Shown: positions 1 to 12,125, numbered from the stretch's first letter. The stretch: DNA of 64,000 nucleotides from Tetradesmus obliquus (GCA_030272155.1 CP126198.1:4836001-4900000), one strand, 5' to 3'. Numbers and translations: made by a program. Notes: a model not told the origin generated them from the letters alone.

Positions 1-319
1 TCAGGCCTGAATCTGTTACTAAGTAGGATTCCGTCGCCCTGGTAACAAAAATAATCTGTTACTTGGCAAGAGTATGATGTACACCTAGTGCTGACACAGC
101 AGGCAAGGACATCTCCAGTAGCACTGCTCTTGGCAAGACCCAGCGGGGGAGGCTAATGATGGCTGCTAGCATAATCTGGCACGTCAAATTTGCCCCAAGA
201 TGGCTTGATTTGTGTATGATTTTTGTCTGCATTGGTTGTTTCAAGGCGATGCCATCAGTGATCTTTGCCCCTGTTGGTCAACAGGCCCACCAACCAACAA
301 ATAAAAAAAAACAGGCCCA

Positions 320-926
320 TCATAGGCCAGCCAAGAACTCGCAGGCATCACCCAACGTACCAGCTGGGCAAATGCACCGGTACCCCACCAGGCTGAAGCT
401 GTCTAGCACACATTTGCCGCCGTTATAACACGGGTCAAAGCTGCACGCATTCAAATACGAATTCAAACCATAGCCCTGCAGCCCGAGCGGAAGCGGCTGA
501 CTGTACAGCGGAGCTGCACCATACCACCCCAAGCTGTTATAGTTGTTGTATGCATTGTACCGTGCAGGCCACTGCCCGTTTGGCGCATAACCTCCAGGGT
601 ATCTAGGATTATTCCCACAGGCGTTACTGCTACCCCATGGTCTGTATGAGGCACCTGCACCTGGATAGCTGCTGTGTGTTTGCACTCGGCTGGGCCAGCC
701 GGCGCGACTGCCGCGGCCCCAACTTGAGGCGCTAGATGGAATCGGCACAGCTGCAGGTGCACTGTGGCCTCCAGCCCAAGGAATGCTGCTGCCGCTGCTG
801 GCGTGGCCTCCAAAACTCCTCTGACCTCCTCCGCCAAAAGATCTGCTGCCGCCGTTACCACCAAAAAATCTGGAGCCGCCGCCGCCGCCGCCACCAAATG
901 ACCTGCCGCCGCCGCCACCAAACGAC
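320..926 (-). CDS. Gly-rich protein with C-terminal EGF-like domain, terminal exon (partial gene)
   Basis: Open frame of about 201 residues ending in TGA at 322-320. The N-terminal half is low complexity, with RSFGGGG-like repeats, then a Ser/Ala/Tyr-rich part (motifs such as YNAYNNYNS). The last 40 residues form an EGF-like module with six cysteines in the order CSFDPC, NGGKC, YRCIC and a final DACE. Such modules are usually extracellular, so a cell-wall or secreted role is inferred. The frame is open up to 1033, but 984-1036 matches a dispersed repeat at 41777, and a good acceptor (tctgcag) lies just before 926. I therefore treat 926 as an exon start with upstream exons not found. Function unknown. 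Confidence 0.5.
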
Positions 927-983
927 CTGCAGATGCGGCAGGCGGCGGCAGAAGCAGCAGACAGGGCAACCATATCACCTGGG

Positions 984-1036
984 TGTAAAGATGGACAGTC
1001 TAGCATGAAAAATGCAAAGCTGCGCACCTTCAAGCA
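984..1036 (+). repeat. dispersed repeat copy, pair of 41777-41829
   Basis: About 53 bases starting gtgtaaagatgg and ending caccttcaagca match 41777-41829 with a few differences. A further shared piece (gtgtgcagt) follows both copies. Two related sequences 40 kb apart in the same orientation suggest a degenerate mobile or intergenic repeat. No coding capacity is seen. Confidence 0.5.
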
Positions 1037-4000
1037 TTGCTTGTCCAGGAGACCTCCCGCCCAAGGTCCCCTGGCGCTCCAAGTGTGCAGTGAGTATCAA
1101 GACATAGCCCTAGCCCAGTCGGAGCTTCAGGACAGACTATGAGTGCGGCTCTCGTTGTCCAGCATTGCTTGAAGGTTGTTGCGTTGAATGGCGTGACAAT
1201 GCATAGTGCGTGCCAGCTGTTGTTATCACCAACTGACAGAAATAGTAATGCTAGCAGCAGCAGTCACAGCCGCTGTCAGGGCCTGCAGCCCTGCTGCAAT
1301 TTCAACTTAAACGCTGCCAGTTGGATATACAAAACCAAAACATCACGCTGGGCAGAGTGCTGAACCAGTGTTTCGATTGCCAACTGCCTTGCAGGCGAGT
1401 GCCAGGAGTGACATGGCACACCAGGCCCCGCAGCGTACTGCTGCGTGTCTCAGCAAGATGAGACCAGCCCAGGTGGCTGCAAGAGAAGACAATGGAGAGT
1501 TTCGATGAGTGATTGAGAGTTATTTTGTGTACTGCCTGCATCAAGATTGGATGCAGCAGTCTTATGTCGAGTGCGGTCTCCAGTGCCTGGTGCTGCTGCT
1601 GCCCTGCGCCCAGCATGTTCCGAGCGAGTTGTGCCCGAAGCTGGTATTTCCCAGCAGTTACAACGGGCTGAGTGCATATTACTATTTGTATCATATTAAA
1701 ACGGCCCCTGCGACAATGTGCCAGCGGAGCATGTTACACCCACGGAAACGAGCTGTCATACGAGGCCATTACATCACCAGGTCGTACCCAACCGGCCTTA
1801 GATTGTACATCATACCATACGGCATGTTGAGAGTTTCCCATTGTATCGGTATGCCAAATCTTGGCTGCCGCGGCTTGCGACATCCGTCCTGCTGTGGCTG
1901 GCTACAGCCCATCACCTTGACTAGCAGTGCTACTGCCTGATTGAAGGCTTGACTAGGCATATGTACCATATACCAGGCCACCATCCCTGCCTGGCCTTTG
2001 CATGTTGATATGAGCATGATTGTAGGTCCTGAAAGGCACTGTTTTGGGGCCCCAGGCCCATAGCAGCAGCCACCAGCTGCCTCCTGTCTGCGGAGACTTT
2101 TTGTCCCCTTGACTAGTGTTATGCACCCCTGCTGCATGCATGCCGACTGCAGAGTTGGGATTAGAGGTCTGCCCGCCAGGCCATTGTATAGTAGCACTTG
2201 CCCATGGCAGCGGCGTTCAGCTGCCTCCTGTTTGCGGAGACTTTCTGTCCCCTTGACTAGTGTTCTGCACCCCTGCTGCATGCATGCCGACTGCGGAGTT
2301 GGGATGAGAGGTCTGCTCGCCAGGCCGTTGTATAGTAGCACTTCGCCGTCAGAGCCTCTCGGGGCCTGCTCAGGCTTGTTACATGTTGACCAGTGGTTAC
2401 ATGGTTTTACACCCCTGGCGCTTTGCCCTGCCAGTGTCTAGGCGGCTGAAATGGGAAATGCGTGGTTTGTTAATTGTATGGTAGTACTTGAGGGCTCGTT
2501 CACGACCCATATATAAAGGGTGCCCTCTTTTTCATTTTCAGTGCAAGTTGACCTGACAACGTATCTTGCGCCGTGATACGTTAATAGAAAAGGTGACAAA
2601 TTGTTGCCCTTCCCATGTCTTTATCCTGCTGCGTCCAGTTTCGCCTGCCACGTACGGTGCCACGCGCACGGCCAGCAGCCCATAGTTAATTAATGTTCTT
2701 ATAAGAACAGCTGACCGCAAGCAGCTGCCTGCTGCAGTCTGCAGGCTAGGCAAACGCCAGCCTGACAGCTACAGCCCATAGCGACCCCATAGCACCACTT
2801 CGATCCCCCTCATAGCGGACGAGGTGCACGCACTCACGCACTGGTAACAAATCACTGTAAAGGCTTTCAGCCAACACGTGAATCAGTTACTGGCAAACCC
2901 ACAGCCTTGAAAGCTCAGCACACAAGTCAGCACTACATCCCTGCGGCCCGCACACACCAAGGGTGTCACAGAGGGAACATTTAGACGTAGTTGCTTGCAG
3001 TTGTGCTGCTTGACCACTCACTGCTGCCTGGGCACGCCTTGTGTGAGTGACCACCCGTTACATACCAACAGGTGCGTACTTCTGCATTTCCCGTCAAGAT
3101 TTGTGTAGTACACAGTTGTACATAGTGCACGGAACCACGCAGCATATGTAGCTTAGCTGCACAGAAGTTCCAAGGGAATCGCCCCTTGGATAGGATGCGG
3201 ATCACTGATGTGCAACTGTGTCACCCTCATCAACTCAGCCAGCCGTGCTCCTCACATCAGAAAAAGAAACATTTGTTTCAACTGGTTGCAATTACTTTGA
3301 CGTTCAGTTTGAACGTTTCTACTGATTCAGTCTGAGATTGCTACCAGCCGCGCTCCTCACCTGCCGCCGCCTGCATGTGCACCGCCACCGCCTCTGCCAC
3401 CCCTCTCTTCTGCTGCTGCTGCTGCTGGCGGTGCACCCGTGGCCGGTATCACCCTGAGATTCAGGCACAGGCGGCTGTGCTGCATGGCTTGCATCAGGCG
3501 TGGGTGTGCCAGGTTTGTCACTGGCAGTAGGTGCTGCCAGCAACGAGCGCTTGCCAGCGGCCTGCGTGTAACCTGCACACACACCGCAGCAAGTTACAAG
3601 TTACAAGTCCTACGCGTCGGAGGCACGCAAGCCTGCTTGAGCCTGTGCTCTTCCGTGCGTAAATTAGAGAAGGACAAAGACAGGAAAACTGGCTAACACC
3701 GCAGCACATGTTTAGCATCAGGTCGAGTCGTGCATGCTGGCCATTCCTGCATGACATGCTGCGGTGTTCTGCTGCGGTGTCTGCCGCAGAGGGTGGGCCA
3801 TTCATTTCAGGTGCAGCTTGAGACAGCTTTTAGCAGGTACAACAAGTTTTAGTAGGATCCAAATTTCCTGCCAGCAGCAGGCCAGTGAGGGCTACCAAAC
3901 ACCTCAACTTCCACTGCCTTTTTAAGGGAGTACTTTGAGGGTCTTACCTTTTTCATAGGCACTGCATTGCCCTGTGCTGATGGTACATGCCAGCAGCAGA

Positions 4001-4547
4001 GCAAGTACTGTCCTTGTTACTACACCTGCTTACAACAATGCAGTCAAGTTCATGCATGTTAGTGCACGGCGCTTGATGGTCACTCAGTCTGACAATTGTG
4101 GGTTACCTGCAGCTGCTGCCATCACGCAGAATTCAGCAACGAGCTCTTGTTGACCCGGTAACAGCTTACCACAGTTTCTCGTGGAGGGCTGCTACTGATA
4201 AAAACAATATCAATCGACTTTTTCCATCAGTGGGGCTTCGGCCACGGCCTTGCTTCGTGCAGCCGGTGCCGGCATAGCGGGCGCATAAACGCGCGAGTTT
4301 CCGGACAGCTGCCGTTTCAGGAGAGCAACGTCTTATCCCACCTAAAAACATAATGCACGTAATATATGGCATTTTCTGGTTCCGTGAACAATAATGCCTG
4401 CCTGAATTCCCGGCAGCGCTCATGGCCAAGGATTGCGGTCAGCGCAGCTCCGGCAGCACACGCCTGTGGACGACGTGCAGCATGGCGATGCCCGCAACAG
4501 CAAAAATGTTGCAGCATGCTGTTTACAAACGATACAGCTTCATGCTA
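1037..4547. other. intergenic stretch without a supported gene
   Basis: Open frames here are short and show no recognised motif. Contents are a two-copy tandem repeat at about 2070-2345, a TATA-like string (catatataaagg) near 2507 followed by a pyrimidine-rich tract, and a gtaacaaa...gttactggcaa motif at 2843-2896 that resembles bases 41-70. None is enough to call a gene. Confidence 0.4.
2070..2345. repeat. two-copy tandem repeat, unit about 135 bp
   Basis: Two adjacent, nearly identical units share agctgcctcctg, ccccttgactagtgtt, gcacccctgctgcatgcatg and the ending gtatagtagcactt. Several substitutions separate the copies, so they are not an exact assembly duplicate. No function seen. Confidence 0.7.
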
Positions 4548-4620
4548 CGCCCGATGTGGGGCTCGAACCCACGACCACAAGGTTAAGAGCCTTGCGCTCT
4601 ACCGACTGAGCTAACCGGGC
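4548..4620 (-). tRNA. trnK-CTT: tRNA-Lys (anticodon CTT)
   Basis: The reverse complement folds as a complete cloverleaf of 73 nt. The acceptor arm GCCCGGT pairs with ATCGGGC and is followed by discriminator G. The D arm contains GCTCAGTCGGTAGAGC, the anticodon loop is CTCTTAA with CTT at positions 34-36, and the T arm contains GGGTTCGAGCCCC. There is no intron and CCA is not encoded, as expected for a nuclear eukaryotic gene. A run of T (complement of 4501-4506) lies about 42 nt downstream and could end Pol III transcription. Confidence 0.96.
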
Positions 4621-4730
4621 CGCCTGAGAAAGGCGGCAGGATCCCGAAAGGGGGGCTGCTCCGAAGCGATGGCAGAGCAGGCCGGGAGAATTTTCGTGGA
4701 ACCTTCCTGCTCGATTCTACTGCTCGCCTG

Positions 4731-5078
4731 GCGCGCTTTTAGTGAAACTTACACACGGGGGCCATTTCTCTGGGGTTGGGCCTCACATGAGTGACGGCCT
4801 GTGCTGAGCTTCCTGCAGTTTTCCTGTGTTTTCGGGTGTTCGTTGCAACGTAGTTGCCTGTGCACACCGTGTAACCCCTCTTCTTCTTCGCGCGCTTTTA
4901 GTGATCTTTTTTTTATGTCAAGTTACACACACAGAGAGACTTTCTGGGGTGAGTCTCCTTGAGTGACAGCCTGTTTTGCTGAGTCATCTGCGACGTTCCA
5001 GATTTTCGGGTGTTTGTTGCAACGTAGTTGCCTGTGCACACCGTGTAACCCCTCTTCTTCTGCGCGCTTTTAGTGATC
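4731..5078. repeat. two-copy tandem repeat beside the tRNA gene
   Basis: Two units of about 160-185 bp, the first starting near 4731 and the second near 4891, share gcgcgcttttagtga, acttacacac or gttacacacac, gttgcaacgtagttgcctg and caccgtgtaacccctcttc. The copies differ by indels. They lie immediately 5' of the tRNA-Lys in its own orientation. Confidence 0.75.
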
Positions 5079-6738
5079 AACCCATGCTTCTCTTGGCTCG
5101 TCCCACACTGCGGCCTGACCACAGCACTGGGAGGCCAACACCAAGCACAGGCATTATTATTATTGATATTATTATTATTACCAAGCACAGGCACGCTGAA
5201 TACCCCAATGCCGGACCCATGAATAGTTCAAATAAGGGTCCCCGCCAGATTGGCAGCAACAAGCAGGCTGATGACAGCGCAAACAAAAGGATTCACCTGC
5301 TCCTGAAATACTTGGCAAGTCCTTGCAACTGCACTTCCACTCGTGCTGCACAGGGTCCACGCATGAGCTGACCCATTCGACCAAAGCAAGGCTGCTGCCC
5401 TGGCAGCAACCACCAACCTCTATTTTTACAGGCACCACTGCCCAAAAGGCAAGCAGCACCAACCAGCATCAAAAAGCAGAGCAGTGCCGCTCCGCAACTT
5501 CAGCAAACAATGCCGATCCGCAGCCAACCGCCACTGGTAGTTTGTGGCACAGACCTGCCATGACGCAGGCGCCCCCTACAAACAACCCACCTGCACGCAT
5601 CAGTGTGTATACATCGCACGTGCAAAACAACCCAGCGAGCTACTGTATCACGAGAATCCCCATCTACCTTCACCCCTGAACAAACCTACGTGGCGTGTGC
5701 AGCAGGTGCACCGCTGGCCTATCAGCTGTCAACCTGTAGCTAGCTTCGGGACGCACGTCCGCGTTGCAAGCACCCCTAGCAAGCACGCGGGAATCAGCCC
5801 AACAATCCTCTCTCACACATACACACTCTCTCGCGCTCAGTTCACAGTTCAAATGCCCACACAGCCGCTGCCCTGGACAATCTATGAAGCATACTACTGT
5901 ACACATGCAGGGCCAGCCCCCCGCCCCGGCCTGGCCTCAACCGATAGGCTGCCCCAGCAGTGCCGCAGCCTCCCGTTGCCAACAAGCAACAATGCCGCCA
6001 GCAAGCAGCAGTACTGCAAAGCGCCAAACACGACTTATGTATACCCCTGGCATTCTGTCCCTGCAGACTATAGCAGCAGCCCTACGCTGCTGGTCGTCGC
6101 TAGGCAGAGCTGCAGTAGCCCAAGTAAGCACAGCAAAACAGGCACCAGGCACCATCCTCATCTAAGAAGACACGAGTGCAAACACCTAGCTCAGCCGTAG
6201 CCTCAAAGTTGCTAGAGTACAGTTGTACCGCAGGCATGGCAGTGCAGCTGGCTGCGTGCGTGCACGGCACTGAGCAGCACCTGCACAACTGCAGCACAGG
6301 TGAATGCCGCGCCTCCGCCAGCACAAGACAGCATCAGGAATGCAACTGCGGAGCTGCATCCTCACGCTGTCCAGCAACTGCCAGCGCAAGCTGGCACACC
6401 ACAAAACGCCATGACCAAACGGAAGCTGAGTACCTACAAACTGCAAACTGCACGTTGCAACACACACCATTGCATGCATTTCATAGTCCAGCAACTGAAG
6501 CGCTGCCTACATAATCACCTGGCAACATGGCAGCCTGCACTGCAGGCTGTACAGCAGCCTGCGCCTGCCAGCACACCTCATCACGGCAGCAACGAGACTC
6601 ACAGGACGACATGCAGCAGCAACGAGCCTGTGATGCACGGAATTGCACCCACACAATGCCACTGCTGGGCATTAACTGTATTGATCTACCTACGCTTGCC
6701 CACAAGAAGCTCGCCGTCTGTCATCCAGCCAAGCGTGC
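5079..6738. other. gene-free stretch, probably 3' flank of the CCDC6-like gene
   Basis: Several overlapping frames of 100-250 codons occur on both strands, but their products are Cys/His/Gln-rich with no recognisable domain and no splice structure. A short att-rich microsatellite lies at 5154-5179. The region follows the stop codon of the minus-strand gene at 6739 and may hold its 3' UTR. Confidence 0.4.
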
Positions 6739-9700
6739 CTAGCTGCCCGCAGCAAGCTTGCCCGCAGGCCCGACCGCTGCCGCGCCCGCGCCAGCACTCA
6801 ATGGCCGGCTGCTGCTGCCGCTGCGCTGCCGCTGCGCCGCAGCCAAGTTTGCAGCCACGCCAGCTGCCCCCAGCTTCGCCAGCAGCTCCCCGCCAGCCAC
6901 GCGGCCTAAGCTGCTGCTGCCAGAAGGCGAAGGCATGGAGCCAGAGGATCCAGCCACGCCTGCTGCAGCGATGGCGATGGGGTGGGCGTGTGAGCCGTGG
7001 TGGCTGCCCAGGCTGCTGGTGCGCATGCTGCCCCAGGACTGCCGGCTGAGCTCGCCGCTGTTGGCCCTGCTGCTGGAGCGGCTGTAGGAGATCCAGTTCC
7101 TGTTGCAGCGCAGGCAGCATGGACAGGCTTAGCATGTGCAGATACTGCACACATAAGATGCAGGATGATTTAGTGGAGGCATAGTGCATGCTGCTGGTCA
7201 TGCAGGCATGGATGGCCTTCAGGCACGCACCACCTGGGCCCAGCATCCCCACAGCGCCCATACACCATAACAAAAGAGCCTGGCAAGCTGCAACAGCCTG
7301 CACGCAGTCTGCATGATGAACGGCCATGCAGCCGTGCAGCTACTCACTCTGGTGGCAGCTCGCTGGGCTGCACGCCCATGTCTCGCAGCCTAAGGCCAAT
7401 GCCTTATCGTAGCAGCTGACACACAACTGAAGAAATGCTGATACATGACACACCCAGCCCACACACTCACTCTGGCGGCAGCTCGCTGGGCTGCAGGCCC
7501 ATGTCTCGCAGCGTGAGCTCAGCACACTAACACAGCAGCTTTTACATGAATCGCAAGGCCGAAACAACACAGAAATATAACAGGGGTAGCACCCTGCACA
7601 AAAGCACACACACTCACTCTGGCGGCAGCTCGCTGGGCTGCAGGCCCATGTCTCGCAGCGTGAGCCCGCGCGCCTCCAGCCGCGACTCCAGCGCCTTGTA
7701 GCAGCAGGTGAGCTGCTCCAGCTGCCGCTGCAGGCGGTTCACGATGCTCTCCTCCTCCATTTCCATCTGGTTCTCCAGCAGCACCTGCGCAGACAAACAT
7801 AGTGCATCACAAGAGCTGTCAGGAGTGAACCACAAAATGAGGGGCAATGCTGTTGCATGGAATGTCACACCCATGTGCTGGAGAGCCAGAGGGAGTTGCA
7901 GGAGGAGGAATGATTAACTCATTCCGCCTCCGGCAACTCCATCTGGCTCTCCAGCACCTGGGTGCGACAGTGCATGCAACAGCATTGCCGCATGCAGGAT
8001 GAGCCGATGATGTGCCGCGTGTTTGTGCATGTGGCATGAGCCACAGCAGGTGCTGAGCGCAGCAGGATGAAAGCAGGATGAAAGCAGAGCAGGTAAGTGG
8101 CTAAAGCCAGCAATGAGGGCGTAGCATTGCTTGGTGAGGCCTGTACAATTGCAGGTGCGCAAGCAGAAGCACCAGCAGCAGCAGCCCCGAAGCACATGTT
8201 GCAGCTGAGCTAACGGTAACATCATCCCAGGGTTAACGTGCCACTGCCCCTACCTTGTCCTTGTTCAGCTTGTCTACTGCTGCTGACAGCTCGCTGGTCT
8301 GGCGCTGCAGGTCTGTGCGCTCGCGCTGCAGCGTGGCCTTCTCTCCTGCAAGCTTCTCCAGCTGCTTCTGCAGCTTGTTCATGATGTACTCCTGCAGCAG
8401 CAGCAGCAGCAGCGGCAGTGGGGGCATCAGCAGCAGAACAAGCAAGGTCAGACTGACCACGGCTCAGACTGCTACACGGCACAATTAACCTGTCGAACAT
8501 GCACCGGCAGGCCACCGCCACTACATGATGGAAAAAAGGCTGTGTGTCAGACCGGTTTCCAAGCACAACTGCCTTGCGCCTGCTGCTGTCCACGGGGACA
8601 CTGCCAGCGCTGCTGCCACTGCGCAAAAATACCACATGCTACTGCAGGCTGCGCACACCGCTGCAAGTCTGTCGGCAGCTGCTGCTGCAGCTCCTGCGGC
8701 TTAACACCGCAGCTGCTCCAGACAGCCAGCCAGGCTCACCTGCTCTGCTTCCAGCTGGTTCTCCAGGTCCACCTTCTCCTTGTGCAGCTTGGCCTTCTCA
8801 TTTGAGAGCTGCTCCAGCTGCAGCAGCACAGCACATTATGCAGGACACCATCTACTGTCAACACCATTCAGGGCATTGTGCAGGTCAAGTCGCCGTGCAG
8901 CAAGATAGATGGCGTGGCTATCATCTATCTCAGCCTCAGCAGCTGCGCACATCCACTGCTGGACCAGGCCCTGCTGAGCTGCTTGCAGGAAGGCATTCCA
9001 TGCAGCACAGGCAGTGCAGGGGGGCTGCCAGTACAAGCCACCTGCTGCCATGTGTTTGCACACAATGCGGCAGGTGCGCATTGTTTCAGCTGATGAAATA
9101 CACGATGCCTGATGTCCTGCGCACCTGCTTGCACAGCTTGTTGACGACATACTCCTGCTCCGTCTCCAGCCTGCTTTCCAAGTCCACCTTTTCTTTTATC
9201 AGCTGCGGCACCATACATCCCATGCAGGCATCAGCAGCACACTGGTCAGGCACAGCAACTTTACTTCACTTTGCAGCACGCCCCAACAGGTGTAAGCAAC
9301 CACGAGAGTAACTGCATACCGTAGTGTGCAAGTGACCTTGAAACACAGAGCTAGACTGCTGCTGCTGCTCGATGCCACAGCGGAGCAGGTGGCTTAGCAG
9401 GTAGCAGATGCTGCCGCTGCTGCTGCCTGTATGAATCTGTTTGAAGCAACAGTAGTGGCTGGTCACCTTCTCTAGCTTCTTCTGCAGTGTGTTGGTGAGG
9501 AACTCCTCTTCCTGCTCCACCTGCACGAAGCAACACGAAAACACAGGCAGTTGAAAGAAGTGCCGCTGAGCCAGCTGTGGCACGTTGCACGGTGTTGCAC
9601 CATAGCTGGGAGACTTGGCTCATTTGGCTGGCAGGTGGATCAACAGCGGAAGCAAGGATACTGCGCTGTTGATACTTTGCTTGTGCATGCTGGTGGTCCG

Positions 9701-10109
9701 ACACTCACCTCTGTTGCCAGCAGCTGCTTCTCCTTCTTCAACTGCTCCAGCCGCTTCATCAACTTATTGGTGATGTATTCCTCTTCTTGCTCCACTTGGG
9801 ATTGCTGCAGACAGCACATGGGCAGTGTTCAGGATGGCCAGACAAGGCATCAGGCAGATGCTGCTTGCTATGTTTGCCGCCTGCTTACCACTGCCATGGC
9901 CTGCTCCCGAGTGCGCTTAAGCTCCTCGGCATATGCTGCAGACACCTTCTTCTCCTTGTCGAGCTGCAGCGGGCAACAGGGCGCAGGATAAGAATCTGCT
10001 AGCACTAAGCAACGGAACTGCCCAGCCAGACACGCACACTCTGCTGGAGTCGACAGGCCTCTTGCACCAACTCCTCGTGGCTCATAGCTGCATAGCTTGC
10101 AGCATTCAT
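6739..10109 (-). CDS. CCDC6-like coiled-coil protein, 9 exons
   Basis: Exons in transcript order: 10109-10038, 9963-9889, 9804-9709, 9520-9467, 9202-9125, 8817-8740, 8391-8254, 7784-7618, 7099-6739. All introns are GT-AG, and the exons sum to 372 residues plus stop. The start MNAASYAAMSHEELVQE is followed by heptad-rich segments with the family hallmark of repeated EQEEEFLTN-type motifs: EQEEEYITNKLMKRL, EQEEEFLTNTLQKKL, TEQEYVVNKLCKQ, EYIMNKLQKQLEKL, EEESIVNRLQRQLEQL. A NWISYSRSSS junction leads to a Ser/Gly/Ala-rich tail. The family forms long coiled-coil scaffolds; the human member is cytosolic and known from RET fusions, and its role in algae is unknown. Most exons are multiples of 3 in phase 0, so segments could be skipped without a frame change. 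The gene is divergent from PEX22, with 0.9 kb between the start codons. Confidence 0.85.
7343..7672 (-). repeat. three copies of the 3' end of CCDC6-like exon 8 with its donor
   Basis: The exon-8 end (LRDMGLQPSELPPE, then donor GTGAGT) around 7612-7665 is copied at about 7467-7520 and 7343-7397 in the following intron. Each copy keeps the GAGTGAGT donor region. The 7343 copy is the most diverged. This is the first example in the window of partial exon copying across a splice site. Confidence 0.8.
7843..7989. repeat. long inverted repeat (about 71-nt arms, 5-nt spacer) carrying an exon-like segment
   Basis: Left arm 7843-7913 and right arm 7919-7989 are near-perfect reverse complements with a few mismatches; the spacer is ttaac. 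Read on the minus strand, one arm carries a piece similar to the start of exon 8 (VLESQMEL against VLLENQMEM). The repeat lies in intron 7 of the CCDC6-like gene. If transcribed it would fold into a hairpin of about 70 bp. Confidence 0.85.
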
Positions 10110-11025
10110 GGTTGCTGCCGTGATATGGGAAGCGAGACAAAGGTCACATGTGCAGGCACACGCTGTCTCGTTGTGGTTAGTCTCGTCAATGTGCAGATCC
10201 GTATCACAATGAGCAACCAGTACATTAGCCGAAAGCGTGAAGGCACAGCGGCATAGATGATGACCTGGCACTCAGGTTGCGGTTCTTGGGCCTTACCAAA
10301 GGGTCTTACGCCGTACATCAGCATGACTGCTGCTTTATAGTTGTTAGCAGATTGTATGGTGATTGTTACAAGCTCTAGTCAGCGCCACACTCACGTTGGG
10401 TTACCGTCTGTGCTCAGATCGCAGCACATTGCCCTGAGCTTCCTGCTGATGCACAATACTTGCTAGACCTTGAAAAAGGTTGGAAAACACTGGGCACAGG
10501 AGCGACGGGCATCTGCTGCAACCTTGTTGGAGCACCTGCACGTCTGGTAAGCGTGACAGCGGACACGCAGCAGCACCGGCATGTGTGAACACGCCTGCTG
10601 TTGGGGATCAACATGCGTACATGATGATATTTGCTGGCTGGCCGCTGTCTGATGCTGCTCAAGCATCTGTGGGAGCTTGCTTTGACAGCAGCGTGCGCAG
10701 GGTGCAACTGCTATGCATGCCATGTCTCAATAAGGTGAAGGGTACCAGCTGCAGTCCCAACGTTCATTCAGGAAGCGCTGCCCGGTACAGTCAACAGCAG
10801 CCAAGGCAGTACTGCAGTTCTGCAACCGTTCGCAGTATGTGCATGCTGTGACGCCCGCATTGCCAACACAGCAGCAGTGTGCTCCCCGTGCCCTCCCATG
10901 CAACAGGTTGCTGTGTTCAGCTGCCTAACCTGCTCTGTGAGCCCAGTCGAAAGGAGCCTGCTGAGGTTGGGCACGGCAGCTGGCCGTCAGCAGCAGCGGA
11001 TCCATACAAAGCAGCACCAGCCAGG
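10110..11025. promoter_or_regulatory. divergent intergenic region between the CCDC6-like gene and PEX22
   Basis: This 916-bp gap separates two start codons pointing away from each other and must hold both promoters and 5' UTRs. Open frames inside it show no family match. No clear TATA box was found, so the boundaries of the promoters are not placed. Confidence 0.45.
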
Positions 11026-12125
11026 ATGCTGCAGGAACTGAAGCGGCTGTTGAGCCTGTACTACAACAAGCTCTACAACTACATATTGACAGCGCCGCCA
11101 GGCAGCCTGCAGCTCACAGGTGTTCTGGGGCTCGCAGCACTCGTCATTGCATACTACCAGCTCCGGCGGGATGATGCGCCAAGCAGCAGCTCAAGCACAG
11201 AGCAGCAGCGCCAACGAGCGCAGCAGGCTGCAGGGCGCTTCGGTACTGGCGTTGGAGCAGCAGCAGCAGCAGCAGGCGGCCGTCTAGCGGCCGGTAGCAG
11301 CGCAGCGGCAGCAGCAGCAGCTAAGGCTGGGGCGGACGCTGCGGGTGGCAGCAGCAGCAGCGGCAGGCAGCAGGAGCTCTTTGGAGATCCTATGTCGTTG
11401 GAGCGGCGAGTGCGCAGCAAGCTTGCAGGAATCCGCAGGGTGACGATCTCCTCGCTCGGGCCCCTGACGGAGGAGTGGAGCTCTACAGACTTGCAGGAAG
11501 GTGCCAACCTGCGCAGTGAAGCAGCAGAGCTGCTGCGGGAGCTGTGTGCATGCGCAGACACGTACATCATCACACAGGTGAGGTACCATTGTCAGTGGTG
11601 GTTGACCGATCCGGGGGCTAACATGTATGGCAGCGCTCGTGTATGTGCTTTTGTTGGGTGCGCTGCATCGACGGCGTTCCTGTGCTTCTGCTGCGTTGCT
11701 TGCATTGCAGGGTTGCTGTGGCGCACTAATGTGGCTGTGCTTCCGTTTCTGTTACATACATCAAGTGCTTGCGATGGCCATGCATCGAACAAACCATATC
11801 TTGTGGCTCTAATGCATCGCAGGTGCAGGATGATGTAGGGCAGGCAGTGGTGACTGGGGCGCTGGAGGCTGCAGGCTTAGTGGGCAGCCAGCCAGGCCAG
11901 CTGAGGCCACACCGGCTGCTGTTCTGCGCCACATTGGACGGCAAGGTGTCCATGGTGCGGCAGATAGAGCCAGACTTACACATTGATGGCTCAGCAAAGA
12001 CGATTGAGGACCTGAAGCGCTTCATGCCGCAGCTGCTGCATATTGTGCAGCCTGGGTCTGCAGCAGCAGCGCAGGGCTCGCCGAATGTCGCCAGCAGCAG
12101 CTCGCTGCGGGCGTTCTTCTCGTAA
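11026..12125 (+). CDS. PEX22: peroxisome biogenesis protein 22 (PEX22-like), 2 exons
   Basis: Exons 11026-11577 and 11823-12125 encode 284 residues. Start MLQELKRLLSLYYNKLYNYI precedes a hydrophobic segment (about residues 26-43, LTGVLGLAALVIAYYQL) that fits the single membrane anchor of PEX22. A Ser/Ala/Gln-rich linker follows. The soluble domain matches plant PEX22: GIRRVTISSLGPLTEEW, LRSEAAELLREL, CADTYIITQ at the splice junction, then RLLFCATLDGKVSMVRQIEP, LHIDGSAKTIEDL and a basic-hydrophobic end. In the family this domain anchors and activates the E2 enzyme PEX4 on the peroxisome, for PEX5 recycling. The frame is open upstream to 10879, so a longer N-terminus is possible, but the anchor fits this Met. 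Confidence 0.88.

Noticed and set aside
5544-6200. 218-codon plus-strand frame
   Set aside because: Random-looking Cys/His/Pro-rich composition, no domain, overlaps other frames of equal quality and lies in the 3' flank of the CCDC6-like gene.
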